A stretch of 17,727 bases of DNA from Actinomycetes bacterium. GTDB taxonomy: Bacteria; Actinomycetota; Thermoleophilia; BMS3ABIN01. The notes beneath the pieces are model-generated. The model was not told the DNA's origin, did no database searches, and saw only the letters and a list, made by a program, of their open reading frames with translations. The DNA is taken from contig JAJYIN010000017.1 of the NCBI GenBank assembly GCA_021790075.1, forward strand, positions 1-17,727. The letters run 5' to 3'. Shown in pieces: positions 5,011 through 12,118 of this stretch. Made by a program: the position numbers and the translations under genes. Each line of letters starts with the position of its first letter. The stretch's first letter is position 1.

Positions 5011-7359
5011 ATGAGAAAAAGACTCATCTTAGTGGCCCTTATGGTCGCCGTGGCCCTGATACTGGCGGCCACGGGGGCCTATTTCATCGCCAGGGACGCC
5101 GGTCCCGCATCGGCGACGGCGGCGGATGAGGCCCAGGCGGCAGCATCCGGTCCGGCCGCGCCTTCCGGCGCAGTCCCGGCCCCGGAATCAACCACAGCCG
5201 GGCCGGACGGCTCTCCGGTTACGCTGCCCGCGCCTGCTCCCATCAAGGATAACCCCAAGCTGCAATCTTCCCTCAACCGCCTGGTTTCCGTGAATGAATC
5301 ATCCGGGGCCGGCGCGGCAGCCGCTTTCGCCGCGCAGCAGGGCCTCAGTCTCACTGACGGTAAAGTCACCGTCGTGATGGAGTCCTCCCCGGGAGAGTCT
5401 GACCGGGCAAAGGCTCTGGCTGTCGCCGCCGGCGGTTCCGTGCAGGCTACCCACGCCAGCCTGGTGCAGGTGTCGATTCCGGTTGACAAACTGAAACAGC
5501 TGACCGGGTCCGGAGCGGTCGCGTTTGTGCGCCCGCCTGAGAAGCCCCAGCTCTTCACTGTCACCAGCGAAGGGGTCGCCGACATCGGCGCCAACACCTG
5601 GCAGGCGGCAGGCATCAGCGGAGCCGGCACCAAGATCGCCATCCTCGACCCGGGCTTCTCCGGCTATAGCCAGATGATCGCCTCCGGGGAACTGCCCGCC
5701 AACGTGATCACCCAATCATTCCGCGCCGACGGCGACATCACCGGCGGCGGCCAGGTGCACGGCACCGCCTGCGCGGAGATCGTCCATGACGTGGCGCCGG
5801 GGGCGCAACTCTACCTGGTGAACTTCAACACCGATGTGGAGCTGGCAAATGCCATCAACTGGCTGATCAGCCAGCACGTTGATGTGATTTCCGCTTCGTG
5901 GGGGTTCTTCGGCGATTTCCGCGGCGATGGCCAGGGTTCGATCGACAACCTGGCGCAGCAGGCCAACGCCGCCGGCATCTTCTGGGCCAACGCCGCCGGC
6001 AATTCCGCCCAGACCCACTGGAGCGGGGCTTTCTCAGACCCGGACGGCAACGGTTGGACCGACTTCGTGCCCGGCGACGAGAGCAACTCCATCCAGGCCT
6101 CGGCCGGAGAGGAGATCGATGTCTTCCTCACCTGGAACAAGTGGCCGGTCACGGATCAGGATTACGATGTGTACCTCTTCTATTGGAACGGCAGCACCAG
6201 CACGCAGGTAGCGGCCGGGGACAGTCCCCAGACAGGCACCCAGCCCCCGTCGGAGTCGATGACTTATGTAGTCCCCCAGGGCCAGAGCGGCACATACTAT
6301 GTTGGCATCAGGAAATATGCCGCCACCGGCGACGCCGTCTTCCAGCTGTACATTTACCCGTATACGCTCGAGCACTACGTGACCGCCAGCAGCCTGGGCG
6401 GCCAGCCTTCGGATTCCCCTTACGCCATGACTGCGGGCGCCGTGGCCGTGAACACGAACACGCTGGAATATTTCAGCTCCCAAGGGCCGACGCTGGACGG
6501 GCGCGTCAAGCCCGATATCGTGGCGCCGGACCGGGTGTCGACGGCTACCTACGGACCGGGCGGTTTCTGGGGGACATCCGCGGCGGCGCCCCATCTGGCC
6601 GGCGCGGCAGCGCTGGTGAAAGCGGGGCATCCGACGGACAGTCCGGCCGATATCCAAAGCTACCTGGAAAGTCAAGCCGCCGACCTGGGAGCGGCGGGGA
6701 AAGACAACCTGTACGGCAGCGGCAAGCTGAGGCTGTTTGACACCACGGCGCCGCAGATAACCGGAGTGCGGCCGTCCGGCTCCATCAGCACGACCTCGGC
6801 GACCGTAGCGGTTTACTACTACGATTCGGGCATCGGCGTCAACACCGGGGCGGTTAACGTCACCGTGGACGGAACCACTCTGGCGGGGTGCACGGTGACG
6901 GCGACGGCGGCCTCCTGTCCGGCGGCGAACCTGGGTCCGGGCACGCACGTCATCGGCGGCACCGTGGCCGACAACGCCGGCAACACCGCCACCATCAGCG
7001 GCTCCTTCAGCGTGTCCTGCACGCAGCCGCTGCTGTCTCTGAACGCGCCCCAGTCTTTCTGGGCGTCATACGCCGATTATCTGAACGGCGACCTCTCGGT
7101 GAGCATGACGCTGTGCAACACCGGCAGCACCACCGCCACCAATGTACAGATCATCGGCAGCATCAACAGCAATGGCGTCACCCTGACCACGCCGCTCAAC
7201 ATCTTCCTGGGCGACATCCCCAGCGGCGGCTGCGCCAGCACCACGGTGGAGTACCGCGTGCCTCAGTCGATCAGCATGTTCCATTCCATCATTTATGTGG
7301 TCGCGAGCGATTCCTGCGGCGCTGTTTACTCGTTCCCAGGCCCCTATCCGGGGGCCTGA
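5011..7359 (+). CDS. Exported S8-family (subtilisin-like) serine protease, multidomain
   Basis: The 782-residue protein starts with a signal peptide or anchor helix (about 4-26, no lipobox), an Ala/Pro/Ser-rich linker (30-78) and an I9-like propeptide region (about 85-180). The catalytic domain (about 195-575) shows Asp213 in ILDPGF, His250 in VHGTACAEIVHDVAPGA, Asn331 in NAAGNS for the oxyanion hole, and Ser523 in GTSAAAPHLAG. A beta-rich insert resembling a PPC domain (about 368-455) sits between Asn331 and Ser523. Two beta domains follow: Ig-like (577-670, two Cys) and CARDB-like (672-782). Asp-Pro-Gly replaces the usual Asp-(Ser/Thr)-Gly. The EIVHDVAPGA segment recalls an S8/S53-like group in which His is replaced by Glu, but His is kept here, so the protein should be active outside the membrane. 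Its target is unknown. AAGG lies 7 nt before the ATG. Confidence 0.9.
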   Translation: MRKRLILVALMVAVALILAATGAYFIARDAGPASATAADEAQAAASGPAAPSGAVPAPESTTAGPDGSPVTLPAPAPIKDNPKLQSSLNRLVSVNESSGAGAAAAFAAQQGLSLTDGKVTVVMESSPGESDRAKALAVAAGGSVQATHASLVQVSIPVDKLKQLTGSGAVAFVRPPEKPQLFTVTSEGVADIGANTWQAAGISGAGTKIAILDPGFSGYSQMIASGELPANVITQSFRADGDITGGGQVHGTACAEIVHDVAPGAQLYLVNFNTDVELANAINWLISQHVDVISASWGFFGDFRGDGQGSIDNLAQQANAAGIFWANAAGNSAQTHWSGAFSDPDGNGWTDFVPGDESNSIQASAGEEIDVFLTWNKWPVTDQDYDVYLFYWNGSTSTQVAAGDSPQTGTQPPSESMTYVVPQGQSGTYYVGIRKYAATGDAVFQLYIYPYTLEHYVTASSLGGQPSDSPYAMTAGAVAVNTNTLEYFSSQGPTLDGRVKPDIVAPDRVSTATYGPGGFWGTSAAAPHLAGAAALVKAGHPTDSPADIQSYLESQAADLGAAGKDNLYGSGKLRLFDTTAPQITGVRPSGSISTTSATVAVYYYDSGIGVNTGAVNVTVDGTTLAGCTVTATAASCPAANLGPGTHVIGGTVADNAGNTATISGSFSVSCTQPLLSLNAPQSFWASYADYLNGDLSVSMTLCNTGSTTATNVQIIGSINSNGVTLTTPLNIFLGDIPSGGCASTTVEYRVPQSISMFHSIIYVVASDSCGAVYSFPGPYPGA
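7337..7358 (+). terminator. Strong hairpin overlapping the protease stop codon
   Basis: CAGGCCCC (7337-7344) and GGGGCCTG (7351-7358) form a perfect 8-bp GC-rich stem with a 6-nt loop, ending inside the TGA. No T-run follows, so it could be a pause or mRNA-stabilising hairpin rather than a true intrinsic terminator. GC-rich sequence with CCGGCGCCGG follows at about 7379-7389. Confidence 0.4.
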
Positions 7360-7415
7360 GCAAACCTGCGTCCGGCCCCCGGCGCCGGCTTCTTCGTCTC
7401 CACCCGCAGATAGCG

Positions 7416-7421
7416 TAGTAT
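7416..7421 (+). promoter_or_regulatory. -10 element suggesting leaderless transcription of the DUF512 gene
   Basis: TAGTAT ends six bases before the ATG at 7428, so transcription would begin at or next to the start codon. No good Shine-Dalgarno sequence is present, only GGAA. This matches the TAnnnT-N6-8-ATG layout known from leaderless actinobacterial genes. No clear -35 is seen. Confidence 0.4.
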
Positions 7422-7427
7422 GGAAAC

Positions 7428-8885
7428 ATGGACAGACTTTCGCCAGACCCTTCCCACAAGTGTGTTGGCTCTGTCAGCGGGGACCGCGAAGCCGGAAACT
7501 TTCGGCTTGCCGCTTCTGAAAATGAGGCGCGCCGCGGTGCGTTCATCGATGCCGTGGCTCCGGGGAGCCCCGCGGCCCGCGCCGGCGTCAGGCCGGGGGA
7601 CCGGGCATTGCGGCTGAACGGGCATCCCCTGCGCGATGTGCTCGATTACCAGTTTTATCTGGAAGCGGGCCCGCAGGCGCTCGATCTGGAGCGGAACGGC
7701 TCCCTTTTGACCTTGAGCCTTGAGCTTGATATGGACGATGATCCCGGCATGGTCTTCGCCCGCGCCCTCTTTGACAAGGTCCACACCTGCCGCAACCGCT
7801 GCCGCTTCTGTTTTGTGGACCAGTTGCCGCCCGGTCTCCGGCGGCCTCTTTACCTCAAGGACGATGACTACCGCCTTTCTTTCCTGCATGGCAACTTCAT
7901 CACCCTCAACGGCCTGGCGGAGGCGGACCGGGAGCGGATAGCGGAGCAGCGCTTGAGCCCACTCTACGTCTCCGTCCACGCCACCGACCCAGTGGTGCGC
8001 GCCGGCCTTATGGGTTGTTCCAAAGCGGCAGCCGCTGCCGGCCTTGACTGCCTGCGGCGCCTGGGCGAAGCCGGGATCGAGCTGCACGCCCAGGTGGTCC
8101 TGTGCCCCGGAGTCAACGACGGGGGCGTCCTGGAAGCAACGCTGGCGGACCTGGTGGCATACCCGGGAATTGCCAGCGTGGGCATAGTGCCGGTGGCGCT
8201 TGCGGCCGATGGCGGCGCTGCGGGAAACGGTGAGGGTAGCGGGGCCGGCCCAGGCGCGGCCGCCACAGGGAGCGTCCCGGGTGCGGGCAACAACCAGGCT
8301 GCCGGCCGGCCGCTCGAGCCGGTCACGCGGAAAGATTGCCATGCCGTTGTGGAATCGGTAGATGCTTGGCAGGAGCGCTGCCGGCGGGATCGGGGCACCG
8401 GTTTTGTCTACGCTGCCGACGAGTTCTACCTGAGGGCGCGCCTGCCGCTTCCCGCCCGCGGCGATTATGACGGTTTCCCCCAGTATGAGAACGGGATTGG
8501 CATCGCCGCCAGTTTTGTGGACGACCTGCTGGGGTTGGCCGAGAGCCTGTATCTGGAGGGGCTGCCGCCCGGCCGCGTCTTTCTTCTCAGCGGCGAGCTG
8601 GCCGCCCCCCTGGTTGAGTTTGCCTGCAAGAAGCTGACCTTGAACACAGGCGGCAGGTTCGAGCCGCTGGTGGCGGCGAACCGCCTCTTTGGCGGGCATG
8701 TGACCGTCACTGGACTCTTGGGCGGGCGCGACATCCTCGCCGCCGCCGGCTCTGCCGGCCTCAGCCGGGGCGATCTGCTGCTGTTGCCGTCCTGCTGCCT
8801 GGAAAGCTCCGGCGTCAGGTTCCTGGACGACGTCACCCTTGCGGAGCTCTCCGGGGCCTTGCCCGGCGAAGTCCGTAACGTCTAG
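7428..8885 (+). CDS. DUF512 family radical SAM / PDZ protein
   Basis: The 485-residue product matches the DUF512 family, whose biochemical role is not established. An N-terminal PDZ-like segment (about 38-100; GAFIDAVAPGSPAARAGVRP) precedes a radical SAM core with the iron-sulfur motif CRNRCRFC (Cys121, Cys125, Cys128), then FVDQLPPGLR, LYLKDDDYRLSFLHGNFITL, and a C-terminal DUF512 domain with FVYAADEFYL, GFPQYENGIG and FLDDVTL. Between VPVALAAD and LEPVTRKD lies a Gly/Ala-rich stretch of about 30 residues (about 260-290), where relatives have a short segment with a Tyr-Arg pair. ATG at 7428 follows TAGTAT and probably starts a leaderless mRNA. The gene is next to der, plsY and gpsA, the order known from Clostridia, which suggests a link to ribosome or envelope biogenesis but proves none. 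Confidence 0.9.
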   Translation: MDRLSPDPSHKCVGSVSGDREAGNFRLAASENEARRGAFIDAVAPGSPAARAGVRPGDRALRLNGHPLRDVLDYQFYLEAGPQALDLERNGSLLTLSLELDMDDDPGMVFARALFDKVHTCRNRCRFCFVDQLPPGLRRPLYLKDDDYRLSFLHGNFITLNGLAEADRERIAEQRLSPLYVSVHATDPVVRAGLMGCSKAAAAAGLDCLRRLGEAGIELHAQVVLCPGVNDGGVLEATLADLVAYPGIASVGIVPVALAADGGAAGNGEGSGAGPGAAATGSVPGAGNNQAAGRPLEPVTRKDCHAVVESVDAWQERCRRDRGTGFVYAADEFYLRARLPLPARGDYDGFPQYENGIGIAASFVDDLLGLAESLYLEGLPPGRVFLLSGELAAPLVEFACKKLTLNTGGRFEPLVAANRLFGGHVTVTGLLGGRDILAAAGSAGLSRGDLLLLPSCCLESSGVRFLDDVTLAELSGALPGEVRNV

Positions 8886-8890
8886 CAGCC

Positions 8891-8932
8891 GCCGCTCCCC
8901 CGCCGCTTGACTCGCGGGGCCGCTCCCCGCCG
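8891..8932 (+). repeat. Direct repeat and GC hairpin in the DUF512-der spacer
   Basis: GCCGCTCCCCCGCCG (8891-8905) recurs as GCCGCTCCCCGCCG (8919-8932), offset 28 bp with one base deleted. Overlapping it, GCGGGG (8914-8919) and CCCCGC (8925-8930) form a 6-bp stem with a 5-nt loop. No T-run follows. It may weakly end DUF512 transcription before the separate der promoter. Confidence 0.45.
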
Positions 8933-8946
8933 TCCCGCCACTTTCC

Positions 8947-8955
8947 TGATAGACT
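8947..8955 (+). promoter_or_regulatory. Extended -10 suggesting leaderless der mRNA
   Basis: TGATAGACT holds an extended -10 (TGnTAnnnT; hexamer TAGACT at 8950-8955) seven bases before the ATG at 8963. There is no Shine-Dalgarno sequence before der, so a leaderless transcript is the simplest reading. Confidence 0.45.
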
Positions 8956-8962
8956 TACTGCC

Positions 8963-10273
8963 ATGTCCAGGCTCCCCAAAGTGGCCGTGGTTGGCTACCC
9001 AAATGTGGGAAAATCGACCCTCGTCAACCGCCTTTCGGGCAGGCGGGAAGCGGTCGTGCACGCCGAGGCCGGCGTCACCCGCGACCGCAAGGAGGTCCCG
9101 GTCGAATGGTGCGGCCGCGCCTTCACACTCATCGACACCGGCGGCGTGGACACTGCCGACCGCCGCCAGATGGCGCGCCAGGTGCGCGCGCAGGTGGAGG
9201 CGGCGCTGGCGGAAGCCGTCCTCATCCTGCTGGTGGTGGACGGCGTCACCGGCATCGGCCCGGGCGACGAGGACCTGGCCCAGATCGTCCGCCGCAGCAA
9301 ACGGGATTCCATCCTGGCTGTCAACAAGGTCGACGACTTCGCCCGGGTGGACATGATCCATGAATTCCATGCGCTGGGCATGGGCGAACCGGTGCCGGTC
9401 AGCGCCATCCACGGCACCGGCAGCGGCGACCTTCTGGACCTGATCCTGGCCAGGCTGGAAGAGATGGGGGCGCTGGCTGAAGTCGAGGAAAAGGAAGAGA
9501 TCCGCGTCGCTTTCGTGGGCCGTCCCAACGCGGGCAAGTCATCGCTGCTCAACCGCCTGCTGGGCCAGGAGCGGGTGATCGTCTCCGCCGAGCCCGGCAC
9601 CACCCGCGACAGTATCGATACCGTGGTCGAGTCCGGCGGCGACAGTTTCCGGTTCATCGACACCGCCGGCCTCAGAAAACCGGGCCGGCTGGTCGGGGAC
9701 GTCGAGTATTTCAGCCGGGTGCGGGCGCTGGGGTCACTCCAGCGGGCGCATGTAGCCCTGGTGGTGATCGACGCCACCATGGGGCTCACCGACTACGATC
9801 TCACCATTATCGACGAGGCGATGAAGCGCAGCTGCGCCACCGCCCTGCTGCTGAACAAGACAGACCTCGAGCAGCTCGACCTGAAGGACCTCGGCTGGCG
9901 CCTCTCCCGCAAGACGACGCTGAAGCCGCCTTTTCTGGCCACCTCGGCGCTCACCGGCAAGGGGATCGGGGACATCCTGCCGCTGGTGCGGCACCTGTAC
10001 GGCCTCTATAGCGCCCATCTGCCCACGCGCGAGCTCAACCGCTTCCTCCAGGAAGTCAAGGCCGCCCATGCGCCGCCGCTGGTGCGGGGCCGGCAGCTGA
10101 AGATGTACTATATCAGCCAGCCGATGACGGCTCCCCCACGCATCATCATTCAAGTCAACAACAAGAGCCTCGTGACCCGGCCGTATGCCACTTACGTGGA
10201 AAACGAGATGCGGGAGCGTTTCGGTTATTTCGGCTGTCCCCTGGTGATACAGTTCAGGGGGAAAAAGGGGTAG
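8963..10273 (+). CDS. der: Ribosome biogenesis GTPase Der (EngA)
   Basis: The 436-residue protein has the tandem GTPase layout unique to Der, which acts in late 50S subunit assembly. The first G domain has GYPNVGKST (11-19), DTGG (58-61) and NKVD (121-124); the second has GRPNAGKSS (186-194), DTAGL (233-237) and NKTD (298-301). The C-terminal KH-like domain (about 360-436) includes KMYYISQ and ends in FRGKKG. The length is normal. No ribosome binding site precedes ATG 8963, while an extended -10 is seven bases upstream, so translation may be leaderless. It lies between the DUF512 gene and plsY, a conserved order. The identification is confident. Confidence 0.97.
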   Translation: MSRLPKVAVVGYPNVGKSTLVNRLSGRREAVVHAEAGVTRDRKEVPVEWCGRAFTLIDTGGVDTADRRQMARQVRAQVEAALAEAVLILLVVDGVTGIGPGDEDLAQIVRRSKRDSILAVNKVDDFARVDMIHEFHALGMGEPVPVSAIHGTGSGDLLDLILARLEEMGALAEVEEKEEIRVAFVGRPNAGKSSLLNRLLGQERVIVSAEPGTTRDSIDTVVESGGDSFRFIDTAGLRKPGRLVGDVEYFSRVRALGSLQRAHVALVVIDATMGLTDYDLTIIDEAMKRSCATALLLNKTDLEQLDLKDLGWRLSRKTTLKPPFLATSALTGKGIGDILPLVRHLYGLYSAHLPTRELNRFLQEVKAAHAPPLVRGRQLKMYYISQPMTAPPRIIIQVNNKSLVTRPYATYVENEMRERFGYFGCPLVIQFRGKKG

Positions 10274-10336
10274 CTGCTGCCGGCCGATGCCTGCCTGCAG
10301 CCCGGGCGGAGCCGCCTGCGCGAAGAACAGGGAACG

Positions 10337-10972
10337 ATGGAGATATTTCTGGCAGCCATACTCATCGCCGGCGCCTACCTGCTGGGCTCGGTGCCGTTCG
10401 CCCTGGTGGTGGGCAGGGGCGTCTACCATGTTGACGTCCGCGAGAGCGGCAGCGGCAACATCGGCACCACCAATGTCTTCCGGGTGCTGGGCAAGAAGGC
10501 CGGCATCGCCGTGTTCATCGGGGACGCCGCCAAGGGATTCCTGCCGGTTTTTTTGGCGGCGCGGCTGGTAGCCGCGGACAGCGCCGCCCTGGTCTCGGTC
10601 CTGGTAGCCGGGGCCGCCATCGCCGGCCACACCTGGTCGATCTTCCTGAAAGGGAAAGGGGGGAAAGGCGTGGCCACCGGCGGCGGCACCATCATCGCCC
10701 TGATGCCGCTCATCTTCCTGCTGCTGTTTGGAGTATTCTGGGTTGTGCTTCTAGTGGGTCGCACCGTGTCTGTGGCGTCGATGTCAGCCGCCGCCGCCTT
10801 TAGCGCCGCGGTCCTGGTCACGGGCCAGCCCCTGCCCTACGTTGTCTTCGCGCTGGCCGGAACGGCCGTGATATTCTACGCTCACCGTTCCAATATCAGG
10901 AGGCTGGCGCGGGGGGAAGAAAACCGCGTCACCTTTCCCTGGAACCGGAAGAAAGGCCGGCCCGTGACCTGA
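10337..10972 (+). CDS. plsY: Glycerol-3-phosphate acyltransferase PlsY
   Basis: The 211-residue integral membrane enzyme uses acyl-phosphate to acylate glycerol-3-phosphate at sn-1, starting phospholipid synthesis. Family motifs are LGSVPFALVVGR near the N-terminus, RESGSGNIGTTNVFRVLG, GHTWSIFLKGKGGKGVATGGG and AHRSNIRRLARGEENR. About five hydrophobic segments alternate with these conserved loops. The ATG at 10337 has GGGAA a few bases upstream. The gene begins 63 nt after der and is followed by gpsA, which supplies its substrate, a frequent pairing. The 63-nt spacer holds no convincing feature. The identification is confident. Confidence 0.96.
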   Translation: MEIFLAAILIAGAYLLGSVPFALVVGRGVYHVDVRESGSGNIGTTNVFRVLGKKAGIAVFIGDAAKGFLPVFLAARLVAADSAALVSVLVAGAAIAGHTWSIFLKGKGGKGVATGGGTIIALMPLIFLLLFGVFWVVLLVGRTVSVASMSAAAAFSAAVLVTGQPLPYVVFALAGTAVIFYAHRSNIRRLARGEENRVTFPWNRKKGRPVT

Positions 10973-10977
10973 GGGCA

Positions 10978-11053
10978 CCAGCCATGACAGAGGACTGACA
11001 CCCGAAGCAATGAATACTGATCCCGGCTCGAAGCCATGAACAACGATCCCGGC
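10978..11053 (+). repeat. Three-unit 26-bp tandem repeat around the gpsA start
   Basis: Units 11004-11029 and 11030-11055 match at 21 of 26 positions, including GAAGC, ATGAA and GATCCCGGC. A degenerate earlier unit (10978-11003) keeps AGCCATGA. As a result ATGA occurs at 10984, 11010 and 11036, exactly 26 bp apart each time. The last of these is the annotated gpsA start. Confidence 0.75.
11010..11039 (+). other. Nine-codon mini-ORF overlapping the gpsA start (possible leader peptide)
   Basis: ATG at 11010 opens MNTDPGSKP and stops at TGA 11037-11039, which overlaps the gpsA ATG at 11036 as ATGA. The peptide mirrors the predicted gpsA N-terminus MNNDPG because both starts lie in copies of the 26-bp repeat. 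An even shorter ORF, MTED, runs 10984-10998. Neither has a strong ribosome binding site; translation is unproven. Confidence 0.3.
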
Positions 11054-12118
11054 ACTGATTCCAGATCCGCAAGCGGGATGAAAGCCTCTGTCGTCGGCGG
11101 CGGCAGCTGGGGCACCGCCTTTGCCCGCCTGCTTGCCCGCGCGGGGCTCATGACCGAGCTGATTTGCCGCCGGCCCGAACAGGCTGAAGCCATCAACCGC
11201 ACCCACCGCAACCCGGACTATCTCAGGGAGCTGGAGCTGCCGGCGGGCGTGGTGGCCGCCACGCTGACGGAGAACCGGCTCCGGGAGGCCGGCCTGGCGG
11301 TGATTGCCATCCCCAGCAAGGCTTACCGGAATGTAGTCATGCAGATCTCCGCCTGCCTCAACCCGGAGGCGGCTGTGCTCAGCCTCACCAAGGGGCTGGA
11401 ACCGGAAACGCTGAAGCGGCTGTCCCAAGTGCTCGTGGAGGAACTGCCCCGGCCAGCCGCCGGCCGGGTGGCGGTGCTCTCCGGCCCCAACCACGCCGAG
11501 GAGGTGGCGCTGGACATCCCTACCGCCACGACACTGGCGTCAACCGACCCGGAGCTGGCCCGGTGGCTGCAGCAGCTTCTGTCGTCTGACAGTTTTCGCG
11601 TTTATATCAACAAAGACCTGGTGGGCGTCGAGCTGGCGGCCGCCACCAAGAACGTCATCGCGCTGGCGGCCGGCATGAGCGACGGCCTCGGCTTCGGGGA
11701 CAATACCAAGGCCAGCCTCATCACCCGCGGTCTGGCGGAGATGGCCCGCCTGGGGGAAGCGCTGGGGGCCGATCCGCACACATATTATGGCCTGGCCGGG
11801 ATGGGCGATCTGATCGCCACCTGCACCAGCCGGCACAGCCGCAACCGCCGCGCCGGCGAGTTGATTGCCGGCGGCCTCACCCCTGCCGAGGCCGAGGTGG
11901 AGATGGGTATGGTGGCTGAGGGCCTGACCAGCGCGCCGGCCGTGTGCGCCCTGGCCCGCACCCACGGGGTTGAGATGCCCATCGCCGAGCAGGTCTGCGC
12001 CGTCCTCGAGGGCAAGGATGTGCGGCGCGCCGTGGCGGAACTGATGCAGCGCGCCCCCAGGTCCGAGGGCAGGGCGGGCAGCGGCATTTCCGGGTCTGCG
12101 GAATCTGATGACGGGTAA
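11036..12118 (+). CDS. gpsA: NAD(P)-dependent glycerol-3-phosphate dehydrogenase
   Basis: The 360-residue enzyme reduces dihydroxyacetone phosphate to sn-glycerol-3-phosphate for PlsY and PlsC. The Rossmann motif GGGSWGTAFA begins at residue 21; SLTKG (Lys119), SGPNHAEEV (149-157), AATKNVIAL (Lys205) and GDNTKASLITRG (221-232) mark the catalytic domain. The start is uncertain. ATG 11036 gives a 14-residue polar extension created within a 26-bp repeat, whereas the internal ATG at 11078 yields MKASVVGGGSWG, exactly where relatives begin. Neither has a strong Shine-Dalgarno sequence. The C-terminus carries a Ser/Gly-rich extension after LMQRAPRSEG. The stop overlaps the next predicted gene by 11 nt. 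Function is confident; the start is about even. Confidence 0.95.
   Translation: MNNDPGTDSRSASGMKASVVGGGSWGTAFARLLARAGLMTELICRRPEQAEAINRTHRNPDYLRELELPAGVVAATLTENRLREAGLAVIAIPSKAYRNVVMQISACLNPEAAVLSLTKGLEPETLKRLSQVLVEELPRPAAGRVAVLSGPNHAEEVALDIPTATTLASTDPELARWLQQLLSSDSFRVYINKDLVGVELAAATKNVIALAAGMSDGLGFGDNTKASLITRGLAEMARLGEALGADPHTYYGLAGMGDLIATCTSRHSRNRRAGELIAGGLTPAEAEVEMGMVAEGLTSAPAVCALARTHGVEMPIAEQVCAVLEGKDVRRAVAELMQRAPRSEGRAGSGISGSAESDDG

Noticed and set aside
5898..6948. Overlapping frames on both strands inside the S8 protease gene
   Set aside because: The protease frame carries the catalytic motifs; the others are rich in Arg and Gln without domains.
7344..8699. 451-residue open frame on the - strand opposite the DUF512 gene
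   Set aside because: It is antisense to a gene with clear radical SAM and DUF512 motifs, has no recognisable domain, and long antisense frames are expected at this GC content.
8907..8912. TTGACT as a -35 for der
   Set aside because: It is 37 bp from the TAGACT hexamer, and there is no -10 at normal spacing.
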